64,000 nt of DNA from Kamptonema formosum PCC 10802 (GCF_000332335.1 NZ_KB235948.1:1741644-1805643); one strand, 5' to 3'; shown: positions 1-10,302, counted from the stretch's first letter. Program-made: numbers and translations. The notes: generated by a model from the letters alone, not told the origin.

Positions 1-1072
<1,072 letters not shown>

Positions 1073-1313
1073 TTAGGGAGACCTGCTTGCTGAGAACCGC
1101 CCAACAGTTTCAAGGTTCCAGTCAAGCCATCCCTAGGTCGTTCGAGATTGAATATCCTGGCTTTCAAACTATTAATCGGTTCGGCATATCTCGCCTGAAT
1201 TTCACCGGCGGGTCTAATTTTTTAACCACTTCTAATAATATTTCGCACTAGCACGCGGCTGAAGTAAGAACTCTTTCGCCGGTTTTTTGCTTTTCGGAAA
1301 GCTTCAAGAAACT
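1073..1313 (+). other. Truncated 16S-23S internal transcribed spacer
   Basis: The first part is a normal cyanobacterial ITS. The D1-D1' helix is closed by GACCT (1080-1084) and AGGTC (1135-1139), the conserved D2 motif CTTTCAAACTA is at 1161-1171, and a D3-like GGTTC follows at 1178-1182. After that I find no tRNA-Ile or tRNA-Ala, no boxB/boxA and no 23S start. The next recognisable items are the palindromic repeats at 1314 and the 3' end of the NRPS gene on the other strand. The spacer therefore seems to be broken shortly after D3. Confidence 0.8.
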
Positions 1314-1350
1314 CAAGAAACCGGGTTTCTTGAAGAAACCCGGTTTCTGG
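1314..1350. repeat. Two adjacent AGAAACCSGGTTTCT palindromes, likely terminator of mysE
   Basis: Two copies of the dispersed 15-bp palindrome AGAAACCGGGTTTCT or its inverse lie back to back, 8 bp from the stop codon of the NRPS gene. The position at a 3' end suggests that the hairpin ends mys transcription. The same palindrome recurs throughout the window: 5378-5392, 5426-5440, 17298-17312, 22131-22145, 30311-30342, 32843-32876, 39627-39669, 48277-48309, 61661-61693 and 61734-61768. A degraded copy is at 17518-17532. Confidence 0.85.
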
Positions 1351-1357
1351 CCACGCC

Positions 1358-4300
1358 CTAAGTCAAGCAAGCGCCTAAGCGTTCTGCCAGAACTTTAACG
1401 TGAGGTTCGAGAACGAAAGAGTAATGGTGTCCCGGAACATTAACAATCTCGATTTCCTGAGCGTCGAGAATGGAGAATAGCTCAACCCAGACCAATTTGG
1501 GGTCAGGAGCCATGATGTGCTTCTCCTGCGCTCGGAAAACAGTGACTTTTCCCGGATAAGGGCGGCGTTTATAAGCGTAAGTCGCCTTCAGGGTTCCCAC
1601 CAGAACATCTAAAATCCGGCGATTTTGCTGGTATTGAGAATCTTGTGAAAAAACTCCCACCTCCCGCGCCTTATTGATAATGTATTCCAGTTGCTCTGGC
1701 ACGCTCAGCCCCTTTAATTCTTGTGGCTCTACCAGATTGTCACGTCCAAACATCCCGCCATACACGCGGGAAAGAACCCCCACCAAGTAAACGTCATCAA
1801 TGACTTTAGTGCCATCTAGCAAAATCGGCACATAAGAGTCCAGCACCGCCAGCAAACTCACTTCTTGCCCTTGCTGCTGTAACTGTTGCGCTGTCTCGTA
1901 AGCCACCACTCCACCAAATGACCAGCCGCCAATTTGATAAGGTCCTTCCGGTTTAAACTCGCGGATGGCTTTCACATAGAGACTCGCCATGTCCTCAACC
2001 CGCGCTAAAGCTTCTTCCCCTTGATTAAACCCGCGCGCTTGCAAGCCATAAAACGGCTGGCCAGACCCCAGATAGCGGGATAAATTCATATAGCAGAGAA
2101 CGTGACCGCCGGCTGGATGCACGCATAAAAATGGGTTCTTGGTTCCTTTTGGCTGAATGGGAACGAGAGGGGAATAGGCGCGAACTTGTGTTGCGGAGCG
2201 CAACTCGTTCGCCAAATCTTCAATGGTGGGGCTGGCAAACAGCGTCGCCAGGGGCAAACTCTTGCCAAACTGCTTCTGAATTTTCGCCATCAAGTTGAGC
2301 GCTAACAGAGAGTGCCCCCCCAATTCAAAGAAGTTATCCCTCACCCCCACTGGGTTCAGTTTCAAAACTTCTGACCAGATTTCAGCGAGTTGCTGTTCGA
2401 GATCGTCGCGGGGAGCAACAAATTGACTTTCCCCAGTGAAGCTGGACAGATCCGGTGCCGGTAAGGCGCGACGGTTGAGTTTGCCGTTGGGAGTCAGGGG
2501 AAGAGACTCCAGCATCACAAAAGCGGCGGGAATCATGTACTCTGGAAGCTTCTGTTTCAGGAAGCGGCGCAGTGAAGAGGGAGCAGGTTTGTCCGGCGTG
2601 GCGACGACATAGGCGACAAGCCGTTTTTCGCCAGATTTTTCCGCTCGCGCAATGACTGCAGTTTCTAGCACCTGTGGGTGCTGCAGCAAGGCAGCCTCAA
2701 TTTCTCCCTGTTCGATGCGGAACCCGCGAATTTTCACCTGACTGTCAATACGGCCTAAATACTCGATGTTTCCATCGGGCAGATAGCGAGCTAAATCCCC
2801 TGTTTTGTAGAGAGGATTCAAGTTGGCTTTGTTAAAGGGGTTGGCGATGAATTTATCGGCGGTTAATTCGGGCCGGTTGAGATAGCCTCTGGCAACTTGC
2901 ACCCCACCGATGTGCAGCTCACCGGCAACACCGACCGGCACTAATTGAAGCTGGGAATCTAAGATATAAAGCTGGGTGTTGGCAACGGGCCGGCCAATCG
3001 GGACTGTTCTGAGATTGCTTTCTGGCCGGCATTGCCAGAAGGTGACATCAATTGCCGCTTCTGTTGGGCCATACAGGTTGTGCAATTCGCATCCCATGCG
3101 AGCGAAAAAGCGTTCCTGAAGTTCAAAGGGTAGCGCTTCCCCACTGCAAAATACGCGCTTCAAGCTGCTGCTGCGTTCTAAGCCCTTTTCTTCTAGGAAA
3201 ACTTGCAGCATTGAGGGGACAAAATGCAAGGTGGTGATTTCCTCTCGCGCAATTAAATTGGCGAGGTAGGCACTATCTTGATGTCCGCCCGGGTTAGCAA
3301 TAACCAGACGCGCTCCGGCTAGCAGTGGCCAGAAAAATTCCCACACAGAAACGTCGAAACTAAAAGGAGTTTTTTGCAAGACACGATCGCTGGGTGCTAA
3401 CTTATAAGTGTCCTGCATCCACAGCAAGCGATTGCAAATCCCCCGGTGGCTGTTCGCCGCGCCTTTTGGCTTGCCGGTGGAACCCGACGTGTAAATCACA
3501 TACGCCAAATTGTGCGGTTCCGCCCCACTCACCGGATTTTCTGGATTTTCCAGAGCAATTTCTTCCCAGTCTTTATCCAGGCAAATCGCACGGGCGCTGT
3601 GAGCGGGAAGTTTCTCAAGGAGTTTCCCCTGAGTTAGCAGCACCGGCACGCAGGAATCTTCTAACATATAAGCAAAGCGTTCTGCCGGATACTCCGGGTC
3701 AATGGGCACATAAGCCCCACCGGCTTTGAGAATTCCCAGCAGCCCCACGACCATTTCCAGGGAGCGCTCCACACAAATCCCGACCAGAACCTCCGGTTTC
3801 ACTCCCAGCTTTTGCAGGTAGTGCGCGAGTTGATTCGCCCGCAAATTCAATTCTCGATAGGTCAGGTGTTCATTTTCAAACACCAGGGCGATCGCCTCCG
3901 GCGTTTTCTCTACCTGAGCTTCAATTAATTGAGGCAAACAGCGAGACAGATCCCAGTCAGTTTGGGTAGCATTCCACTCGAACAGCAACTTCTCTCGCTC
4001 GCTTTCACTCAGCAAGGGGAACTGACCGACCGGCTGTTCTGGATTGGCGGCAATCCCTGCGAGTAAATTCTCAAAATGTCCGCTGAGCTGATCGACGGTT
4101 TCAGAGTCTAATAAATCGCTGCTGTACTTAAAGTAACCCAGCAGAGAGTCCTGTAACTCCATGACTTCCAGATTGAAGTCAAAATCAACCTTTTGCTGGG
4201 GTAGATCGAAGTATTCTAGCTCCAGTTTACCACACACAACTGGCTTTTGGCTGACCGCAGACTCAAATAACTTGGAAATATTTTCTAAATGCTGGGTGCG

Positions 4301-5350
4301 GTGTAATTTAAAGGAAACTTGACAAATGGGCGAGTGACTTTGATGCGCCCCTGACTGGAGTTGCTTCACCAGTAAGGGGAAGGGATAATCCTGATATTTT
4401 CTGGTTTCCAGCACCGCCTTACCCACCCGAATCAAAAACTCTTTAAAGGTGAGCTGGCTGGAAATGCTGTCCCGGACCACAGCTGCATTGAGGAAATTCC
4501 CCACCACTCCTTCAAATTTTGGTTTCCGAAAGGTGAGCGCGCCGGTGAGGATATCTTCTTCCCCCGTGTAGCGGTAAAGGAGAACTTTGAACGCAGCTAG
4601 CAGGAGAGTATCGAGGGGGACTTCTTCTCTCTGGGCGAGTTCTCTGAGCTGTTGAGTGAGTTCAGGGCTCACCGCAAACCGGTGAGATGAACCATTATAG
4701 GTGCGCCGCACTGGACGAGAAGAGAATGCCGGCAACTCTAATACCGGTAACTCCCCTGCTAAGCGATTTTTCCAGTAGGTTTCCAGTGTTTTCCCTTCTG
4801 GACTGTTGAGCCGGTCTAATTCTTGCTGAACCCAGTTTTGATAGGACTGGTTAACCGGCGGTAAGGGGCTGTTACTGTACAGGCTGAAAAATTCATCCGC
4901 CAAAATGAGCGAGGACTCCCAATCGCTGGCAATCTGGTGAGCGGTGAGTAAGAGAATGCGATCGGTTGCGTGCCGGTTAAACAAACTCACCCGCAACAGA
5001 GAACCCTGCGCCAAATTAAAAGGACGCTCAGCTTCTTGCAAAATCTTTTCGCTCAAGTCCTCCCCACTCCAGTGGGAAGCATCGATGACTTGGAAATCCA
5101 ATTCAGCAGTTTCGGAGGTTTCCTGAATCAGCTGTCCCTCATCGCGACAGGTGCTGCGCAGAATTGAATGCCGGTGAATCAGGGCAAGACCGGCGTTTTT
5201 AAGCGCCTCAACATCTACAGCTGACTTAATCGCTACCGCAAAAAAATTTTTATCGGTTAATCCTTGGGGCTGCAAGTGATGGAGAAACCAAATCGCCTGC
5301 TGAACTTGAGAAAGCGGAAATAGCCTTTTCTGGTTTACTAATTGAGTCAT
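1358..5350 (-). CDS. mysE: NRPS of the mycosporine-like amino acid cluster (C*-A-PCP-TE)
   Basis: 1330 aa. It is expected to condense an amino acid, typically serine, onto mycosporine-glycine to give a shinorine-type imine. Domains in order: condensation-like (about 1-440), adenylation (about 455-960, with A3 YTSGSTGKPKG, A5 NLYGPTEAAID, A7 YKTGDLARY, A8 KIRGFRIEQGEIE, A10 NGKLNRRALP), peptidyl carrier (about 985-1055, FFELGGHSLLAL) and thioesterase (about 1080-1330, GWSFGG nucleophile elbow and a C-terminal GHHYSF). Residues of the pocket region (FDVSVWEF, TLHFVPSM) fit a serine-type A domain. The condensation motif HHxxxDG reads HQIASDW (138-144), so the catalytic second His is lost. The MysE described from Anabaena variabilis is A-T-TE only, so the N-terminal domain is an addition. 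The ATG at 5350 is preceded by a 146-bp gap to mysC. Last gene of the operon. Confidence 0.93.
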   Translation of the reverse strand: MTQLVNQKRLFPLSQVQQAIWFLHHLQPQGLTDKNFFAVAIKSAVDVEALKNAGLALIHRHSILRSTCRDEGQLIQETSETAELDFQVIDASHWSGEDLSEKILQEAERPFNLAQGSLLRVSLFNRHATDRILLLTAHQIASDWESSLILADEFFSLYSNSPLPPVNQSYQNWVQQELDRLNSPEGKTLETYWKNRLAGELPVLELPAFSSRPVRRTYNGSSHRFAVSPELTQQLRELAQREEVPLDTLLLAAFKVLLYRYTGEEDILTGALTFRKPKFEGVVGNFLNAAVVRDSISSQLTFKEFLIRVGKAVLETRKYQDYPFPLLVKQLQSGAHQSHSPICQVSFKLHRTQHLENISKLFESAVSQKPVVCGKLELEYFDLPQQKVDFDFNLEVMELQDSLLGYFKYSSDLLDSETVDQLSGHFENLLAGIAANPEQPVGQFPLLSESEREKLLFEWNATQTDWDLSRCLPQLIEAQVEKTPEAIALVFENEHLTYRELNLRANQLAHYLQKLGVKPEVLVGICVERSLEMVVGLLGILKAGGAYVPIDPEYPAERFAYMLEDSCVPVLLTQGKLLEKLPAHSARAICLDKDWEEIALENPENPVSGAEPHNLAYVIYTSGSTGKPKGAANSHRGICNRLLWMQDTYKLAPSDRVLQKTPFSFDVSVWEFFWPLLAGARLVIANPGGHQDSAYLANLIAREEITTLHFVPSMLQVFLEEKGLERSSSLKRVFCSGEALPFELQERFFARMGCELHNLYGPTEAAIDVTFWQCRPESNLRTVPIGRPVANTQLYILDSQLQLVPVGVAGELHIGGVQVARGYLNRPELTADKFIANPFNKANLNPLYKTGDLARYLPDGNIEYLGRIDSQVKIRGFRIEQGEIEAALLQHPQVLETAVIARAEKSGEKRLVAYVVATPDKPAPSSLRRFLKQKLPEYMIPAAFVMLESLPLTPNGKLNRRALPAPDLSSFTGESQFVAPRDDLEQQLAEIWSEVLKLNPVGVRDNFFELGGHSLLALNLMAKIQKQFGKSLPLATLFASPTIEDLANELRSATQVRAYSPLVPIQPKGTKNPFLCVHPAGGHVLCYMNLSRYLGSGQPFYGLQARGFNQGEEALARVEDMASLYVKAIREFKPEGPYQIGGWSFGGVVAYETAQQLQQQGQEVSLLAVLDSYVPILLDGTKVIDDVYLVGVLSRVYGGMFGRDNLVEPQELKGLSVPEQLEYIINKAREVGVFSQDSQYQQNRRILDVLVGTLKATYAYKRRPYPGKVTVFRAQEKHIMAPDPKLVWVELFSILDAQEIEIVNVPGHHYSFVLEPHVKVLAERLGACLT

Positions 5351-5496
5351 GGTTTTCCAGGATAGTTCAGGGGGGTGAGAAACCGGGTTTCTTTGGGCGG
5401 GGTCAGCGAAATAGCGGCTGTAGAAAGAAACCCGGTTTCTGGGACCGCTCGACAGTCAAATCTTTCATCGCCGATAGATCGGCACGTCCAACCCGC
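5351..5496. repeat. mysC-mysE intergenic gap with two GAAACC palindromes
   Basis: The gap holds AGAAACCGGGTTTCT at 5378-5392 and AGAAACCCGGTTTCT at 5426-5440. Both are members of the dispersed palindrome family. Because each copy is self-complementary, the transcript between mysC and mysE can fold into two short hairpins or one larger one, which may attenuate or process the message. Confidence 0.8.
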
Positions 5497-6852
5497 CTAA
5501 TCTCCGCCCAACTCCACCAACTTGCCGATATTGAAATCTATCCTAATCCAGCCTTTCAATTTTCGCATATTGTCCAGCAGAAGTAAAGGAATTTGCCAGT
5601 GGTGCACCATCAAAAACGGCAAGGGGTCACTCACCTGAAACATGGCGTCAGTCCCCCTGACAATTTTATCACACCACGCTCGCAACTGACTCAGTGACCT
5701 CACCTCAGTCAGCCGCCAGAGTTCGTGGTACAGCCAGTAAGTGGGCTTGCTGTCAGGAAGTGGCTCTAGTGGGGGTTCGCTCTCATCTTCGCTATCCTCA
5801 AGATAAGCGCCGGCAACCCCTGGATGGTTGTAGAACATTGTAATCGCTGTGTGAGTGCGCGGGTTGCACTCAATGGGATAAACTGTGCCGTCCTCCGCCT
5901 GAATAAAGTCAAAGGAAATTTGGCCGGTCAGGTTTAATTCCTTGACAAACCGCTTCACCCACTGTAAAATTTCAGGCTTATCTACCTGCTCGTAGTTCAC
6001 TTGGAACGCCGAGGACTCAGAACAGCAGTGCAGCCGTATCTTTCCCTTGCGAACGGTGCTGTGGGTGCAGTATTCCTGTCCGGGGATAAACTCCTGCATC
6101 ACCCAAGGTCTGTCCTCGCTAATCGGCAATCTGCTGACATAACTTTCCATGCCCTCAAAAGGCAGCTTCGTCATGTCCAAGCGAGTCACGGAATCATACC
6201 GTATGCTCTTCAGTATATACTTGCGGCGCTCGCCTGTAAAGTCAAATTTAAGAATTTGTTCCGGGTCAGTAATCAGGAAGGACTTCGGCGCGGACAAGCC
6301 GAAAGAGCGAGCTGTTTCGCATAAGGTGTACTTATTATCCAGCATTTGGGTGATGTCTGGATCGAAATGCACCACTTCACAGTGGGGCGACAGCAGGGGT
6401 TTGGCCAAAGAGTCGTAGTAACTGGCAACGGGACTGGATACGGGAATAAAAACATTGATGTTTTCCCGCTTGACAATATCCAGCAATCCCTGACAGTAGC
6501 CATCCGGGTCTTTTTCCGGTGCGGGTACGGTGTAGAACCCTGAGACGGCATTAGAAAACCTGTGCCCCGACAGCCAGTATTTGTGGGTTTCTACCAGAAA
6601 AGCCCTGTGACCGGCGGCGTGAAATGAGCGGGCGAGCTGAAGGGATTTCGTCATCTTCGCGCCCGTGATCAAGATGGTTTTGGGATTTTCGGCTACTGCC
6701 TTTTTCCGAAAGGGAGCCCCGACCCAACTTAGCAGCAGTGCGGTTAGGACGGCAAGGCAATTGATGGGGAAGGCAACCAGCAGTAATGCCAGAGTGCCGA
6801 TATTTTTGAGCAGGGCAGAACTTCGCCCCCCTACAAACAGGAGCTGTGCCAT
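5497..6852 (-). CDS. mysC: ATP-grasp ligase, mycosporine-glycine synthase
   Basis: 451 aa. MysC uses ATP to join glycine to 4-deoxygadusol, making mycosporine-glycine. The sequence opens with a hydrophobic stretch (about 15-45, LALLLVAFPINCLAVLTALLL) that could anchor it to a membrane, as seen in other cyanobacterial MysC proteins. It then has KTILITGAKMTKSLQLARSFH (pre-ATP-grasp), VSSPVASYYDSLAKPLL, the ATP-grasp core with YILKSIRYDSV, WVMQEFIPGQEYCTH and the metal-binding stretch YPIECNPRTHTAITMF. Length is close to the family norm of about 455. ATG at 6852. It sits between mysB (143 bp upstream) and mysE (146 bp downstream), the conserved mysABC-E order. Confidence 0.95.
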   Translation of the reverse strand: MAQLLFVGGRSSALLKNIGTLALLLVAFPINCLAVLTALLLSWVGAPFRKKAVAENPKTILITGAKMTKSLQLARSFHAAGHRAFLVETHKYWLSGHRFSNAVSGFYTVPAPEKDPDGYCQGLLDIVKRENINVFIPVSSPVASYYDSLAKPLLSPHCEVVHFDPDITQMLDNKYTLCETARSFGLSAPKSFLITDPEQILKFDFTGERRKYILKSIRYDSVTRLDMTKLPFEGMESYVSRLPISEDRPWVMQEFIPGQEYCTHSTVRKGKIRLHCCSESSAFQVNYEQVDKPEILQWVKRFVKELNLTGQISFDFIQAEDGTVYPIECNPRTHTAITMFYNHPGVAGAYLEDSEDESEPPLEPLPDSKPTYWLYHELWRLTEVRSLSQLRAWCDKIVRGTDAMFQVSDPLPFLMVHHWQIPLLLLDNMRKLKGWIRIDFNIGKLVELGGD

Positions 6853-6918
6853 GAGCTAAGAAACCTAAGTGGATTGAAAAAGAATGGCAGGGATTTTTTG
6901 ATAAACGTAACGGATGAA

Positions 6919-6960
6919 CTGGGATTGTAGAGACGCGATTCGGCGCTCTACAAGTCCCAG
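6919..6960. repeat. Stem-loop in the mysB-mysC gap (TGTAGAG family)
   Basis: CTGGGATTGTAGAGACGC on the left pairs with GCGCTCTACAAGTCCCAG on the right, about 17 of 18 positions, leaving a short loop (GATTCG). The TGTAGAG/CTCTACA arms match the perfect palindrome at 27099-27128, so this is probably a dispersed repeat. In the mys transcript it would form a strong hairpin and could act as an RNA processing or attenuation signal. Confidence 0.8.
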
Positions 6961-6995
6961 AATAAACGACCGGCTCGCCGGCGCGCTCGAAAGCC

Positions 6996-7832
6996 CTACT
7001 TGCGCCTGATGATGGTTAACCCATCTCGTAAAGGCAAAATCACCTGTTCAACTCGCGGATCTTCAGCCACAGTTCGGTTGAACTGGGCGATCGCCTCTCC
7101 ATTCGGGGTGCGAGAGTGTGCCGGCAGATATACTTGCCCTTGCAACAGCGTATTGTCTGCGCAGATAAACCCGTCAGGAGCGAGCAACCCAGTGTCCAGC
7201 AGCATGTGGAAATAACTGACATACTCCTTTTTATCGGCATCAATGAACACCAAATCAAAGGACTCACCGGCATCTGCCAATTTACGCAGCGTCTCCAAAG
7301 CTGGGGCGACTTCTACAGCGATTTTGCTTCCGTGAGGGGACTCTTGAAAGCAGGCTTTTGCAAAGTCTGCCACATAACTGTCCACCTCACAGGCAACTAA
7401 GCGCCCATCTGCCGGCAAAGCTTCTGCCATTGCCAAAGCTGAATAGCCGGTGAACATGCCAATTTCCAAGATGCGCTTGGCTTTGGTCATGCGGACAAAC
7501 ATTTTCAAAGTTTGTCCCTCAATATGTCCGGAGAGCATTTCCTGCTCTAGCTGGCGCACCGTCTCACCATCAGAAAACCGCTTGCTCCAGTCTTCTTTGC
7601 AAGTCTTCTGCGCCAGTGCTGTTAAAGCTGGGGACTCGCCGGTGGTACACTCATTCAAATAAGGGTCAAGTCCTGCAGCCAGTTCGTATGCCTGCTGGAG
7701 AGAAGCGGCGAGGGAAGCCGGCACATTCCCCTGCTTTGCCTGGAGGACAATGCTCTCAAGCTGCTCTACTAATATCCCCAAAGGAGTGACAGGTCGAGCG
7801 GTGTTTGCTGTTTTTTCAAGTGTTTCAGGCAT
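6996..7832 (-). CDS. mysB: SAM-dependent O-methyltransferase of MAA synthesis
   Basis: 278 aa. MysB methylates demethyl-4-deoxygadusol to 4-deoxygadusol. It shows the class I methyltransferase signature of the caffeoyl-CoA O-methyltransferase-like family: KRILEIGMFTGYSALAMAEAL (motif I, SAM binding), FDLVFIDADKKEYVSYFHMLL (acidic metal-site region) and the C-terminal APDGFICADNTLLQGQVY. I chose the ATG at 7832 (MPETLEK). The reading frame stays open to 7952, but that extension lies inside the end of mysA and encodes an atypical Cys-rich peptide. The chosen start is 4 bp after the mysA stop, so translation of the two is probably coupled. Confidence 0.95.
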   Translation of the reverse strand: MPETLEKTANTARPVTPLGILVEQLESIVLQAKQGNVPASLAASLQQAYELAAGLDPYLNECTTGESPALTALAQKTCKEDWSKRFSDGETVRQLEQEMLSGHIEGQTLKMFVRMTKAKRILEIGMFTGYSALAMAEALPADGRLVACEVDSYVADFAKACFQESPHGSKIAVEVAPALETLRKLADAGESFDLVFIDADKKEYVSYFHMLLDTGLLAPDGFICADNTLLQGQVYLPAHSRTPNGEAIAQFNRTVAEDPRVEQVILPLRDGLTIIRRK

Positions 7833-7836
7833 GCAG

Positions 7837-9198
7837 CTACTCCAGCCCCAAATCGCTGAGATACATCTCAATACCGGCTCCCCCATCAGGCAAAGAAGCG
7901 CACAAAATTTTGTATTCATCAAGAGCAGCTTGCAGCTCTTCGGGCGACACATCTTGCGCGTAGTCGCAAGAACCTATATGTCCCTGTGGGAGCGGTGCCC
8001 ACAGCCCGCCATCTCCGCGCTTGCGGCGCATGTTTTTCTGAGCTTCAATCATCAGGTTGAGGTCTGACAAAATCGGATGGTAAACCGCCAGACCTAAGGA
8101 GCGGGTGAGCGCTATGAGCCGGTCGCGATCTGCCGGTTCCAACCAGCCCAGCTGCACCGATAAAGCCGCCCCGAAACACATCTCAATCGCGATCGCGTGA
8201 CCGTGCATCAGCTTCACCGCCGGCTCGTAGCGGGGGCTCCAAGTGTGACCGTAGGCGTGGGGGCGATCCTGATAAGTCTCGAACATATTTGTCCCCTCGT
8301 GCTTCATATAAGAGAACAGAGTCCGGTAGATCACCTCATCAGCAATTTCAGCCAGTTTTTCGTCGCCATCGAGGGTGGCGAAGTGGGTTTCCAACAGGCG
8401 CGGACCGTACTGTTCGAGCATTTCAAACAGGACGATATCGTCTGTTGTCGCCATTTTGATCATCTCCGCCATACCGTTGCGGATGTGGCCAGTGGCGAGC
8501 GTGCGGAAAAAGCCGCGATCGACTAGGGTGACAACCGGCGGGTGATAGGCACCAATGCTGTTTTTGAACAGGTTGCCGTTAACGCAGGTGCGGGGCGAGG
8601 GACCGGCGTCAATGCTGGCCACAACCGTTGTGCCAACCATCACATATGGTGTGCGCCGGTGCTGCAACGCACAAGCCATCCCCGCCACATCGCTGAGCAC
8701 TCCGCCTCCAACAACCAGCACCGGCTCGTTGCGCGAAACATCACAGCCATCTTTGCCCAAGAAATGAAGCAGCCGGTGGACTGTTTCCGAGGTTTTGTCT
8801 GCTTCCCACGCCCGACAGGCTAACATTTGCAGCGGGATTTCATAGTGAGCGAAATAGTGGCGCAGCGCTTCGCCATAGAACTCGTCTACCGCCTGGTCTA
8901 CGATCGCCACACAGCGAGTGCGAGTTTTGTAAATATCAGCCAGGGCTGGGTTGGAGGTATCGAAAACTCCATCCACTACCTTAACTTCCGCTTTCAGGTT
9001 GAAGGTTGCCGATATCTCGAATGAACGACCGTCCTCGCCCGCCGTAATTTCTCCATGACCGGTGTACCATTCCGATGTGCGGTACTTTTCTGGGTGACTG
9101 ACCTCAATCGTCGCTGTTTTTTGCTTGCGTAACGCCTCTACGGACGCTTCTTTCGTCAAAATACCGGTCAGTTCTGTCTGAGGAATACTGGTTAGCAT
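7837..9198 (-). CDS. mysA: Demethyl-4-deoxygadusol synthase (sugar-phosphate cyclase)
   Basis: 453 aa from the ATG at 9198; the frame is open 17 codons further upstream. The enzyme belongs to the dehydroquinate-synthase superfamily and cyclises sedoheptulose-7-phosphate to demethyl-4-deoxygadusol, the committed step to mycosporines. Visible elements are the NAD-binding stretch EPVLVVGGGVLSDVAGMAC, the substrate region IDAGPSPRTCVN and SIGAYHPP, and the metal ligands Glu in RNGMAEMIK, His in YGHTWSP and His in MHGHAIAIE. Family members also include valiolone synthases; here the assignment is fixed by the adjoining mysB, mysC and mysE. First gene of the operon; a possible operator palindrome lies about 450 bp upstream. 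Confidence 0.95.
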   Translation of the reverse strand: MLTSIPQTELTGILTKEASVEALRKQKTATIEVSHPEKYRTSEWYTGHGEITAGEDGRSFEISATFNLKAEVKVVDGVFDTSNPALADIYKTRTRCVAIVDQAVDEFYGEALRHYFAHYEIPLQMLACRAWEADKTSETVHRLLHFLGKDGCDVSRNEPVLVVGGGVLSDVAGMACALQHRRTPYVMVGTTVVASIDAGPSPRTCVNGNLFKNSIGAYHPPVVTLVDRGFFRTLATGHIRNGMAEMIKMATTDDIVLFEMLEQYGPRLLETHFATLDGDEKLAEIADEVIYRTLFSYMKHEGTNMFETYQDRPHAYGHTWSPRYEPAVKLMHGHAIAIEMCFGAALSVQLGWLEPADRDRLIALTRSLGLAVYHPILSDLNLMIEAQKNMRRKRGDGGLWAPLPQGHIGSCDYAQDVSPEELQAALDEYKILCASLPDGGAGIEMYLSDLGLE

Positions 9199-9650
9199 TG
9201 TAGTTTTTCCCTGAAGCTTGCTTGGACTTAACTGAGATAGCGAGCGCAATTGGGTAAAGTGAGAGGTCGTTCGCGCTTCCCCCTAACGGGAGCCGCAACT
9301 GGCGAAATCTCGGAAAGGATTGAAGTCTGAGTTGGACTCGGGAAAGAAGTTGGATTGGCGAGTGAAAGAAGGCGCTGCACCTGAAAACAGGACAGTTTTA
9401 CTGCCACCGAAGCTTCCCTCCCCCAGCCGGTGCGCACTCACCTGCAAGTTCTAAGGATTCTACCGGCATGCGTCAGAAAAACAGGCCCATCGCTGCCGAG
9501 CTACAAAACTCGAATTATCCTGGATTGCTTATGAATCCGGCATAGTGCCTGCTGTTTTTTGGCATGACTCAGTTACGCTCCTGAACCCGACACTTCTCAA
9601 TTTAGCACAGCTTCACAAAACTTAACAATACATTAATAATCCTAAAACTT

Positions 9651-9667
9651 CTTATCTGACAGATAAG
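9651..9667. promoter_or_regulatory. Palindrome upstream of mysA, possible operator
   Basis: CTTATCTG-A-CAGATAAG is an 8+1+8 perfect inverted repeat in an AT-rich segment about 450 bp upstream of the mysA start. Spaced symmetry of this size is typical of dimeric regulator sites. The regulator is unknown and the distance from the gene is large, so the role is a guess. Confidence 0.4.
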
Positions 9668-10074
9668 TTAAGCAAATCAATTGAGGCAGAAAAGCGGGGT
9701 TTTTGAGGGACGGGTTCAGCGGGGAAAAACTAAGATAGCGAAGCTTTTGTCAATCAGGGGAAATACTTACTAGGAAGCTGATCGAGCCATCCTACTTGAC
9801 AAAAAGCTAGTGAGGGAATATAGCGACTTTTATTTCGCACAGAAAATGAAATGATACTGATTGAGGGGAATGACAGCAGCGCAACTAGAAGTCTAGGCAT
9901 AATTGCCCAGAGCGTCAGCGAAATCGGGCTTTCCAAAGCTGGCGGCGATAAGTTGTTCGGATATCCACCCAAGCCGAAACAAATTTCACCCCCCCAACCC
10001 CCTCGTGCGCCGCCCTCCGCCTGTGCCAACACCGGCAGCACCCCCGACAGCCCTCAGCCTGTCCCAAACAAGAC

Positions 10075-10134
10075 GTAGGACAGGCGGGACGCCTGTCCCA
10101 CACAAAACGCTGGACAGGCGTCCCGCCTGTCCCA
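10075..10134. repeat. Two GGACAGGCG-n-CGCCTGTCC palindromes
   Basis: Members of a dispersed palindrome family whose core is GACAGGCG(TCT/TCC/GGA/AGA)CGCCTGTC. Other copies are at 12317-12335, 19439-19459, 24738-24758, 24825-24845 (degraded), 28087-28107, 41009-41029, 45459-45479 and 50084-50102. All lie between genes. They can form short stable hairpins in RNA. Confidence 0.85.
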
Positions 10135-10302
10135 ACCTATATATAGATAGAAAACTTCAGATGGCAGGTGGGACAGTTCAAGATGGCCCGAGGCGCAGTC
10201 CCTTTACCCTTGGCACCGGCAGTTCCCACCCGCCCCCGCTTCACCCCCGATCCAATAGCGTGCCGGCACCTGCTGGGGCGCAAGCCGGCACAAAACAGCG
10301 AT

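Larger units (their letters stand above)
9199..10302. other. Long intergenic region upstream of mysA
   Basis: About 1.1 kb without a convincing gene. It should contain the mys operon promoter. An AT-rich stretch (about 9590-9670) contains the palindrome at 9651-9667. Two palindromes of the GGACAGGCG family lie at 10075-10100 and 10111-10134. Short reading frames here have cyanobacterial-repeat composition and no recognisable domain, so they are not called. Confidence 0.7.

Noticed and set aside
7833-7952. N-terminal extension of mysB by 40 codons
   Set aside because: It lies wholly inside the 3' end of mysA, encodes a Cys-rich peptide not seen in the family, and the ATG at 7832 right after the mysA stop fits better.
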